NCBI GenBank assembly: GCA_025464735.1
Contig: JAODMX010000091.1
Span: 1 to 9,487, forward strand
Direction of reading: 5' to 3'
From: Frondihabitans sp.
GTDB taxonomy: Bacteria; Actinomycetota; Actinomycetes; Actinomycetales; Microbacteriaceae
Length of the DNA stretch: 9,487 bases
Positions 1 through 5,416 of the stretch are shown one piece after another. A program made the position numbers and the translations under genes. How positions within the stretch are numbered: the first letter of the stretch is position 1; each line of letters opens with the position of its first letter. Under the pieces are notes generated by a model. It had not been told where the DNA came from. It did no database searches and was given only the letters and a program-made list of their open reading frames with translations.

Positions 1-14
1 CGCTCTTCCGATCT
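1..14 (+). other. Residual Illumina sequencing adapter
   Basis: The first 14 bases, CGCTCTTCCGATCT, are identical to the 3' end of the common Illumina TruSeq/Nextera-ligation adapter. They sit exactly at the edge of the window, where untrimmed adapter is expected on a contig end. They should be treated as non-genomic, and native sequence probably starts near position 15. No reverse-complement copy is seen at the right edge. Confidence 0.88.
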
Positions 15-64
15 CTGGGCCTCATGAAGCCGCCATTGGCGACGCCAATAGGATGCTGGGATGA
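15..64 (+). CDS. Possible 3' end of an upstream gene (partial)
   Basis: One forward frame is open from the left edge and ends at TGA 62-64. Its last residues read SGPHEAAIGDANRMLG. The stop overlaps the ATG of the LacI-type regulator in an ATGA arrangement, which is a common mark of translational coupling in actinobacterial operons. The visible piece is too short to identify, and chance openness over about 16 codons is quite possible in GC-rich DNA. If real, the regulator is the second or later gene of an operon whose beginning is lost at the contig end. Confidence 0.3.
35..49. promoter_or_regulatory. 15-bp perfect inverted repeat before the LacI-type gene
   Basis: ATTGGCGACGCCAAT is a perfect inverted repeat with 7-bp arms around a single central A. 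As RNA it could fold into a 6-bp stem with a GAC triloop. It ends one base before the AGGA ribosome binding site (50-53) of the regulator. It could be an operator or a hairpin that affects ribosome access. It does not resemble the CG-centred palindrome in front of the solute-binding protein gene, so if the LacI-type protein binds one site it need not bind the other. Function is inferred only from position and symmetry. Confidence 0.35.
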
Positions 65-1116
65 CGACAGCGAGCGGACACACCTCCCGCATCACCATCG
101 TCGACGTCGCGCGCGCAGCCGGCGTCAGCAAAGGCGCGGCGTCGCACGCGCTCAATGGCCGCGCCGGCGTCTCTGAGGCGACCCGCGCTCGCGTCAAGGC
201 CGCAGCGGTCTCGCTTGGCTGGGCTCCCAACGGTGTGGCGCGCGCACTGTCCGGGTCCCGCGCCGGCGCCATCGGCTGGGCGATCCTCCGCACACCGAAG
301 TCACCGACGATCGACCCCTACTTCACCGAACTGTTCGCCGGGATCGAGCTCGCTCTCGCCGAGACCGACGTCGCGCTCGTCGTGAAGCTCGTCGCCGATC
401 GTGACGAGGAGGAGGCTCTTTACCGACGCTGGGCCGCGTCCCGTCGGGTCGACGGCGTCATCGTCACCGACATCGACACCGACGAGCGGCGGTTCGATTT
501 CCTGGCCGAACTCGGCCTGCCGGTTGCCGCGTTCCGCAGCTTCCTGGGCAGCGGGCCCGAGAGCGACGACGTGCCGTCCGTGTGGTTCGCGGAGCAGGAT
601 GCGGCAGACAGGATCCTCGATCTCGCCCTCTCGCTCGGCCACCACCGCATCGGCTGGATCAGCGGCGATCCCGGCAAACGTGCCGTCCTCCTCCGCGAGC
701 GCGCCACCCGCGAGTGGGCCATGCACAACGGGGCCACGGTGGTGACGGAGTGGACCGACTACAGCACCGCGCAGGGCACCGCGGCGGCCGCGCGCCTGCT
801 CGAGTTACCTGAGGGCGAGCGGCCGACCTTCCTCATCTTCGACAACGATCTGATGGCCCTGGCCGGGTTGTCGACGCTGCACTCGTTCGGGCTGAGCGTT
901 CCTGGTGATGTCTCGGTCGCCTCCTACATCGACTCGAGCCTCTGCGAGGTAGCCGTGCCGCCGATCACGGCGCTGCGGCACTCGACGGTGGAATTCGGAC
1001 AACGCGTGACGTACCGGCTGCTTGACCAGCTCGATGGCGGCGACTCCCCCGACACCGAGGTGCCTCGGCTCGAGCTCGTGTTCCGTCCCAGTACCGGGCC
1101 GCCGCCGCGCGGCTAA
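61..1116 (+). CDS. LacI-family transcriptional regulator
   Basis: A 351-residue DNA-binding regulator of normal LacI/GalR length, expected to be a cytoplasmic dimer that releases DNA on binding a sugar or related ligand. The N-terminal helix-turn-helix runs from about residue 11 (ITIVDVARAAGVSKGAASHA); K24, G25 and H29 occupy the base-reading positions of the recognition helix. The hinge helix follows (PNGVARALSG, about 55-64), with L62 at the place of the minor-groove-inserting leucine. The rest is a periplasmic-binding-protein-like effector domain, including the family signature VPGDVSVASYIDSS and a terminal RP. ATG 61 is preceded by AGGA at 50-53. It lies upstream of, and in the same direction as, a solute-binding protein and a GMC flavoenzyme, whose promoter region carries a LacI-type palindrome. 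Control of that operon is therefore likely. The ligand cannot be read from the sequence. Confidence 0.95.
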   Translation: MTTASGHTSRITIVDVARAAGVSKGAASHALNGRAGVSEATRARVKAAAVSLGWAPNGVARALSGSRAGAIGWAILRTPKSPTIDPYFTELFAGIELALAETDVALVVKLVADRDEEEALYRRWAASRRVDGVIVTDIDTDERRFDFLAELGLPVAAFRSFLGSGPESDDVPSVWFAEQDAADRILDLALSLGHHRIGWISGDPGKRAVLLRERATREWAMHNGATVVTEWTDYSTAQGTAAAARLLELPEGERPTFLIFDNDLMALAGLSTLHSFGLSVPGDVSVASYIDSSLCEVAVPPITALRHSTVEFGQRVTYRLLDQLDGGDSPDTEVPRLELVFRPSTGPPPRG

Positions 1117-1176
1117 ACCCTCAGCGTCGGCTGCCGCGGTGGTCCTAGGCGGGGTGCGACGGCCGACCCTGAGGGT
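1117..1176 (+). terminator. Long stem-loop after the LacI-type gene, probable terminator
   Basis: ACCCTCAG at 1117-1124 pairs with CTGAGGGT at 1169-1176. After one C-C mismatch the stem continues with GTCGGC 1126-1131 pairing GCCGAC 1162-1167, enclosing a loop of about 30 nt. The right arm also lies in a short local palindrome (GACCCT-G-AGGGTC, 1165-1177). The structure starts directly after the TAA stop. There is no clear T-tract, as is common for actinobacterial terminators, so it may instead be a processing or attenuation hairpin. Confidence 0.5.
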
Positions 1177-1201
1177 CTTGCCGCGCCGCGCGCCGGCAAC
1201 G

Positions 1202-1231
1202 TTGACCGCGCCAACCCGCCTGTGCTACTTT
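1202..1231 (+). promoter_or_regulatory. Sigma-70-type promoter of the solute-binding protein operon
   Basis: A -35 box TTGACC (1202-1207) is followed after 18 bp by an extended -10 element, TGC-TACTTT (1223-1231). This predicts transcription start near 1238, giving a leader of about 47 nt before the ATG at 1285. This stretch is distinctly less GC-rich than its surroundings. Prediction is by eye from consensus. Confidence 0.55.
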
Positions 1232-1243
1232 TCACGTCGATTC

Positions 1244-1259
1244 ACTAAACCGGTTTTGT
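1244..1259. promoter_or_regulatory. LacI-type operator candidate (CG-centred palindrome)
   Basis: AAACCGGTTT at 1247-1256 is a perfect 10-bp palindrome. It extends to a 16-bp repeat at 1244-1259 with a single mismatched pair (T1246/T1257). Even length and a central CG step are typical of LacI/GalR-family operators, where a hinge-helix leucine inserts at that step. It lies just downstream of the predicted transcription start, a position suited to repression by blocking initiation or elongation. The likely binder is the regulator encoded immediately upstream. No second copy was noticed in the window. Confidence 0.65.
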
Positions 1260-1271
1260 TCCGACTCAAAC

Positions 1272-1278
1272 AAGGGAG
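1272..1278 (+). promoter_or_regulatory. Ribosome binding site of the solute-binding protein gene
   Basis: AAGGGAG lies 6 nt before the ATG at 1285. It is a strong Shine-Dalgarno match and fixes that start rather than the longer open frame that begins upstream in another phase. Confidence 0.75.
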
Positions 1279-1284
1279 TTTGAC

Positions 1285-2622
1285 ATGGATGCGTCACCGC
1301 TCCGCAGCGATTCCGTCTTCCGCCGCCCCGTCTCGCGCCGAGCCCTCATCGGTGGCGCCCTGGGTGCTGCCGCCACATTCGGCCTCGCCGCCTGCGCACC
1401 GGCTGGCAGCAGTAAGGGCGCGACATCATCGGGCGCACTCAAGTTCTGGGACATGGTCTGGGGCACCGGCACGCCCTATACCGCCAAGGCCAAGTCGATC
1501 GCGGGTGCCTACAAGCCGACGGGATCCCACCGGGGCGTCAACTACCAGTCCGTTCCCTGGGCCAACTGGTACCAGACCTTCACCTCCGCCGCGGCATCCA
1601 AGACCACGCCCGCGATCAGCACGGGCGCCGCCTTCCTCCCGTTCGCTTTCCTGGAGCAGGGCTCCGTCGCCCCTGCCGACGACCTCATCTCTTCCCTCGA
1701 CAAAAGCGGCACCAACGATTTCCTGCCGGGCCTGTTGCCCGCCATGAAGACCGCGAAGGGTTACGCAGCCGTACCGTGGTCGCTTGATCTGCGGGTGTTC
1801 TGGTACCGGAAGTCGCTGCTCGAGAAGGCAGGCACCGAGCCGCCGACCGACTGGCAGAGTCTCATCAACGCGGGCACCGCGCTCAAGAAGATCGGCGTGA
1901 CCGGGCTCGGAATGGCGGGATCCAGTACCACCACCGACGCCCAGCACACCGTCGCGGCCCTCATGATCAATAACGGCGGTGGCCTCTTCGCCGCGGATGA
2001 GACGCCCGACGCCGTCACCGACCGGAACATCGAGACGCTCGACTTCTTGAACGAGCTGGTCCGCAAGGGCATCATTTACGCGGGCGCCGCGAGCTACACG
2101 TCGACCAACCTGGCGACGAGCTGGACCAACGGCAGCGTCGGCATGGGGTTCAACCAGACCGGGCTCGACAAGACGTTCCCGAAGGCCGAGCAGAGTGATC
2201 TCGTCGTGACCAGCCCTTTGAAGGGCCCGCACGGAGACACGGGTACCGTCTACTACATCAACCCGCTGATGATGTTCACCACGACACCGTCCCAAGAATC
2301 ATCGGAGGCCTTCGCCGCGTGGTATCTCTCGCAGATTCACCAGTTCTGGACAGCCGGCGTCGAGACCGACCTGCCGGTGAAGAAGAGCATCACGAACCTG
2401 CCGGTGATCCAGAACAACCCCAACCTCGTACGGGCGGTCAAGGAGTGGCAACCCGTCGGCAAGACCATCGGCGCCAAGGCTCCCGCGGCCTTCTCAGCGC
2501 TGAACGCGGTCGACGGAGGCAGCGCGAGCGCGACCTTCGTGCAGCAGATCATCCAGGGCCAACAGTCGTCGAAGCAGATCCTCGAGACGTACCAGGCCGC
2601 CCTCGAGAAGTCCGCCAAGTGA
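1285..2622 (+). CDS. ABC transporter substrate-binding lipoprotein (family 1, carbohydrate type)
   Basis: A 445-residue extracellular solute-binding protein, expected to be anchored by lipid on the outer face of the membrane and to deliver a sugar or glycoside to an ABC importer. The N-terminus carries a twin-arginine-like motif (SRRALIG, residues 17-23), a hydrophobic stretch, and a lipobox LAAC with lipidated C37. This implies Tat export followed by signal peptidase II cleavage. The mature part has the family-1 layout and many aromatic residues (KFWDMVWG, VPWANWYQ, YAAVPWSLDLRVFWYRKSLLEKAG) of the sort that line sugar pockets. It is the first gene after the promoter and operator candidate, and only 10 nt separate it from the GMC flavoenzyme. 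No permease or ATPase gene is adjacent, so these must be elsewhere or on the missing upstream side. Family assignment is firm; substrate is unknown. Confidence 0.92.
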   Translation: MDASPLRSDSVFRRPVSRRALIGGALGAAATFGLAACAPAGSSKGATSSGALKFWDMVWGTGTPYTAKAKSIAGAYKPTGSHRGVNYQSVPWANWYQTFTSAAASKTTPAISTGAAFLPFAFLEQGSVAPADDLISSLDKSGTNDFLPGLLPAMKTAKGYAAVPWSLDLRVFWYRKSLLEKAGTEPPTDWQSLINAGTALKKIGVTGLGMAGSSTTTDAQHTVAALMINNGGGLFAADETPDAVTDRNIETLDFLNELVRKGIIYAGAASYTSTNLATSWTNGSVGMGFNQTGLDKTFPKAEQSDLVVTSPLKGPHGDTGTVYYINPLMMFTTTPSQESSEAFAAWYLSQIHQFWTAGVETDLPVKKSITNLPVIQNNPNLVRAVKEWQPVGKTIGAKAPAAFSALNAVDGGSASATFVQQIIQGQQSSKQILETYQAALEKSAK

Positions 2623-2632
2623 AAGCAGCCGC

Positions 2633-4684
2633 GTGACCCTAGGAAACCTCGACCAGACACGACTCACCGACCTGGTCGACCTCGTCATTCCGCCCGACGA
2701 CTTCCCCTCGGCCTCCGAGTCGGGAGCACTCGACTTCCTGAGCAGGATGCTCGACGAACGCCCTGAATGGACTGCGCGTCTCGCAGCGCTCCTCGATGCC
2801 GCCGACGCAACCGACGTCGCCGCCCACCCGGACTGGCCCTGGTTCGCCCAGCTCGTGAGCGCGGGCTTCTACGCCGATCCGGGCAACGGCGGCAATGCCG
2901 GCGCCGCCTCCTGGCGCATGATCGACTGGCGTCCAGGGCCTGCGGGCGGCTGGCCGGTCGACGTCCCCGTCGCCGAGGCTCCCCGCACGGTGGTGCAGCC
3001 GAGCGAGCTCCGGCCGCGGTACGACGCCATCGTGATCGGCTCCGGTGCGGGCGGCGGAGTCGCCGCGTGCGGGCTTGCCGAGCAAGGCCGCCGCGTGCTC
3101 GTCGTCGAGGCGGGATCGTGGCCGTCGATTGCCGAATTGGCGACCGACCAGATCCGGAACCCCCGCTCCGACTGGGGAGTCGCACCGCTTTCAGGGCCTG
3201 ACGACACCAACCCGCGCGTGCTCGACGAGGGGCGGCGGCACCTGACGGTGCGTCCGTCCGCTGGAACGTGGAGCAACAACGCGTCGACTGCTGGCGGCGG
3301 CACGCGCGTCTATGGCGCGCAGGCCTGGCGCTTCCAGCCGTGTGACTTCCGCATGGCGTCGACCTACGGCGTGCCCGAGGGCAGCTCCCTCGCCGATTGG
3401 CCCCTCGGCTACGACGATCTCGAGCCCTATTACTCCCGCGCCGAGTGGGAGATCGGGGTGAGCGGCTCGGCCGACGAACCGCACTCGGGAGCGCGCAGCC
3501 GCCCTCTGCCGATGCCGCCGCTGCCCGCAGGATCCCAGCGCGACCGTCTCGCCGCAGCCGCCGCCGCGCTCGGCTGGTCGACAACTCCCGTGCCGCTGCT
3601 GATCAACTCCACCCCCTACCTCGGCCGGCACGCCTGCGCGCAGTGCTCGATGTGCGTTGGATTCGCCTGCCCCGTCGATGCCAAGAACGGCAGCCAGAAC
3701 ACGATGCTGACCCGCGCTTTCGCGACGGGGCGCTGCGAGATCGTGCTCTCCACCCGGGCGGCGCGACTTCGTACCGACACTGCCGGACGCGTCGTGGGCG
3801 TGACCCTGGTGGCTGCGGCGCGCGGCGAACACGTCACCATCGAGGTCGATGCGGCCGAGGTCGTCGTCGCAGCAGGCGCGATCGAGTCGGCGCGCCTCCT
3901 CCTCAACAGTCGGAGCGACCGTGAACCGAACGGCATCGGCAACAACACCGAGCAGGTCGGCCGCCACCTCCAGGGCCACGTCTACGGGGGCGCGACCGCC
4001 GTCTTCGACGACGTCGTCGAGGAGCTCATCGGCCCCGGCCCCTCGATCGCCACCACCGACTTCCGTCACGGAAACCCCGGGCTCACTGGCGGCGGCATGA
4101 TCGCCAACGAGTTCGTCGCCCTGACCTCGAACGTCTACCGCTACCTCCTCACCGCCGGGATCATCCCGTCAGCTGGGCTGGAGTCGAAACAGGGCATGCG
4201 GCACCTGTCGCGCCGCATGATCCGGCTGATGGGTCCGATCCAGGAGGTGACGAGTGCTTCGTCGCGGGTGCGCGTCGACCCCTCGGTGCGGGACGCCTCC
4301 GGCATCCCGGTGGCCGTGCTCAGCGGCTCGGTCCACCCCGAGGATCTCGACGCTCGCGACTTCCTGACCGCCCGCTCGGCCGAGTGGTTGCGTGCGGCCG
4401 GGGCCGCCCAGGTCGTGCCGAACGGCAGCGTCGGCGGCGGGGCCGGGCAGAACACGGGCTCGGGAGGCGGTCCGAGCGGCGGACAGCACCAGGCCGGGAC
4501 CTGCCGCATGGGCTCGGACCCGGCGCACTCCGTCGTCGACCCCTTCGGCCGCGTCTGGGGCCACGACAACCTGCGGATCTCAGACGGCAGCGTGCACGTC
4601 ACCAACGGCGGTGTGAACCCCGTGCTCACGATCTTCGCGACCGCGCTCCGCACCATCGAGGACATGGCCGGCGGCTGGGGCTGA
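2633..4684 (+). CDS. Fused gluconate-2-dehydrogenase subunit 3-like / GMC family FAD oxidoreductase
   Basis: A 683-residue flavoprotein predicted to oxidise a hydroxyl group of a sugar, glycoside or related alcohol. Residues about 7-105 resemble the small gluconate 2-dehydrogenase subunit 3 family (LVDLVIPPDDFPSASESG, later GFYADPGNGGN and WRMIDW). The GMC part starts at Y130 with the FAD-binding GSGAGGG (136-142) and the ribose-binding acidic end VVEAGSW. Its C-terminus has HQAGTCRMG with H619 and VNPVLTI with N662, which align with the catalytic His-Asn pair of pyranose 2-oxidase-like enzymes. A four-cysteine motif (C335, C338, C341, C346 followed by P) may bind Fe-S or be structural. There is no signal peptide and no CxxCH haem site, so a cytoplasmic enzyme is expected. 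The GTG start has only a weak GAAAG site (2621-2625), and coupling to the solute-binding protein gene 10 nt upstream is likely. Glycoside 3-oxidase/dehydrogenase activity is a reasonable guess, not shown. Confidence 0.88.
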   Translation: MTLGNLDQTRLTDLVDLVIPPDDFPSASESGALDFLSRMLDERPEWTARLAALLDAADATDVAAHPDWPWFAQLVSAGFYADPGNGGNAGAASWRMIDWRPGPAGGWPVDVPVAEAPRTVVQPSELRPRYDAIVIGSGAGGGVAACGLAEQGRRVLVVEAGSWPSIAELATDQIRNPRSDWGVAPLSGPDDTNPRVLDEGRRHLTVRPSAGTWSNNASTAGGGTRVYGAQAWRFQPCDFRMASTYGVPEGSSLADWPLGYDDLEPYYSRAEWEIGVSGSADEPHSGARSRPLPMPPLPAGSQRDRLAAAAAALGWSTTPVPLLINSTPYLGRHACAQCSMCVGFACPVDAKNGSQNTMLTRAFATGRCEIVLSTRAARLRTDTAGRVVGVTLVAAARGEHVTIEVDAAEVVVAAGAIESARLLLNSRSDREPNGIGNNTEQVGRHLQGHVYGGATAVFDDVVEELIGPGPSIATTDFRHGNPGLTGGGMIANEFVALTSNVYRYLLTAGIIPSAGLESKQGMRHLSRRMIRLMGPIQEVTSASSRVRVDPSVRDASGIPVAVLSGSVHPEDLDARDFLTARSAEWLRAAGAAQVVPNGSVGGGAGQNTGSGGGPSGGQHQAGTCRMGSDPAHSVVDPFGRVWGHDNLRISDGSVHVTNGGVNPVLTIFATALRTIEDMAGGWG

Positions 4685-4703
4685 CCCCGAGCCGGAGTCG
4701 CTT

Positions 4704-4722
4704 CGCCACTGTTGCGGTGGCG
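4704..4722. terminator. Stem-loop between convergent genes, possible bidirectional terminator
   Basis: CGCCAC (4704-4709) pairs with GTGGCG (4717-4722) around a 7-nt loop, in the 62-bp gap between the stop of the GMC enzyme and the stop of the CGNR gene. A single short hairpin between convergent genes could serve both strands. There is no T-tract on either side, so support is modest. Confidence 0.35.
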
Positions 4723-4746
4723 TCGCGCATTTCCGCGCAGCCGCAC

Positions 4747-5343
4747 TCACATCCGCGAAGCCACTCGGGGGCGCGGCGCTGGGCCGGCGCCTGGGGCTGA
4801 GGCGGCGCGCTCCCGGAAGGCCACCGCGTTCATCCGGTTGCCGCAGCGCACGCTGCAGAACCGCTTCGATCCGTTGCGCGAGAGATCGACGAACACCCCC
4901 GTACAATCCGGTGCCGCACACGCGCGCAGTCGCCCCATCTCGTCACTGCGGATCACGTCGGCGATCGCCAGCGCGACCTCGACCCGGATCCGGACCGCGA
5001 GCGGAGCCTCCTGCGAGACCGCGTGGATGTGCCAGTTCATCCCGTCGTGCCGCATCAGCTGCGGCAGCGCCCGCGCCTCGCGCAGCAGGCGGTTGACCTC
5101 GTCGACTGCCTCGTCGCGGGTCAACCGCCAGAGGCGCCGAAGGTCGTCGCGCATGTCACGGATCTCAGCGAGCTCCACCTCGTCGCCGTCGATTCGCCCA
5201 CTGAAGGTGAAGCGGGCCAGGAAGACCCGGAGGGCGCCCGGATCCGGAAGCTCGTCGACACCGCTCCGGCTCGCCCCGGGCACCGTGTTGACCAGGGCGA
5301 CCGTGAAGGCGAGGGTTTCGTCGACATCAGGGGCAAAATGCAA
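4747..5343 (-). CDS. CGNR zinc-finger (ABATE domain) transcriptional regulator
   Basis: A 198-residue protein with the layout of CGNR regulators, believed to be ligand-responsive DNA-binding proteins. Residues about 8-135 form the ABATE-like region, beginning DETLAFTVALVNT. The C-terminus holds the zinc-binding CGNR motif: CAAPDC (C142, C147), then CSVRCGNR (C163, C167), with all four cysteines present. A Pro/Ala/Arg-rich tail follows. The start is TTG (plus-strand CAA 5341-5343). It is chosen because a consensus AAGGAG lies 5 nt upstream and the first residues match the family; no ATG fits. The gene is divergent from an EamA-type transporter across a 73-bp gap that must contain both start regions, so it probably regulates that transporter and perhaps itself. 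Its effector is unknown. Confidence 0.92.
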   Translation of the reverse strand: MHFAPDVDETLAFTVALVNTVPGASRSGVDELPDPGALRVFLARFTFSGRIDGDEVELAEIRDMRDDLRRLWRLTRDEAVDEVNRLLREARALPQLMRHDGMNWHIHAVSQEAPLAVRIRVEVALAIADVIRSDEMGRLRACAAPDCTGVFVDLSRNGSKRFCSVRCGNRMNAVAFRERAASAPGAGPAPRPRVASRM

Positions 5344-5344
5344 T

Positions 5345-5374
5345 TTGACTCCTTACTCGCTCCAAGACTAGCGT
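5345..5374 (+). promoter_or_regulatory. Candidate promoter of the EamA transporter gene
   Basis: TTGACT (5345-5350) and TAGCGT (5369-5374) are separated by 18 bp, placing transcription start near 5381 and leaving a 36-nt leader. The -35 box lies inside the ribosome binding/start region of the divergent CGNR gene, so the two transcription units overlap physically. An inverted TTGACG also occurs on the minus strand (5380-5375), but no convincing -10 follows it at 16-19 bp. A TAGTCT on the minus strand (5370-5365) is another weak -10 for the CGNR gene. Consensus matching by eye only. Confidence 0.4.
5349..5354 (-). promoter_or_regulatory. Ribosome binding site that fixes the TTG start of the CGNR gene
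   Basis: On the minus strand AAGGAG stands 5 nt before the TTG codon at 5343. The perfect match at correct spacing is the main reason to accept a TTG start. Confidence 0.8.
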
Positions 5375-5416
5375 CGTCAAGAGACTCCCAAAACCCCAGT
5401 TCGAAGGTGATTTTCG

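Noticed and set aside
1426..2295. 289-codon open frame on the minus strand opposite the solute-binding protein gene
   Set aside because: It is antisense to a clear family-1 binding protein, and its translation is Gly/Arg/Val-rich without recognisable motifs. This is typical of shadow frames in GC-rich DNA.
2685..3584. 299-codon open frame on the minus strand opposite the GMC gene
   Set aside because: The translation is an Arg/Ser/Ala-rich low-complexity product with no domain, and the other strand has intact FAD-binding motifs.
3635..3649. Haem c attachment site in the GMC enzyme
   Set aside because: The CxxC at C335 and C338 is followed by serine, not histidine, and the protein has no export signal for cytochrome c maturation.
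3191..4069. 292-codon open frame on the minus strand opposite the GMC gene
   Set aside because: It has no family motif and no supported ribosome binding site, and it lies fully within the coding region of the GMC enzyme.
5375..5380. Minus-strand TTGACG as -35 box for the CGNR gene
   Set aside because: No acceptable -10 element lies 16-19 bp downstream, and the best spacing would fall on the ribosome binding site itself.
5347..5388. GACTCC direct repeat (5347-5352 and 5383-5388) in the divergent gap
   Set aside because: Six bases repeated once in 73 bp is weak, and the first copy overlaps a ribosome binding site. There is not enough to call an operator.
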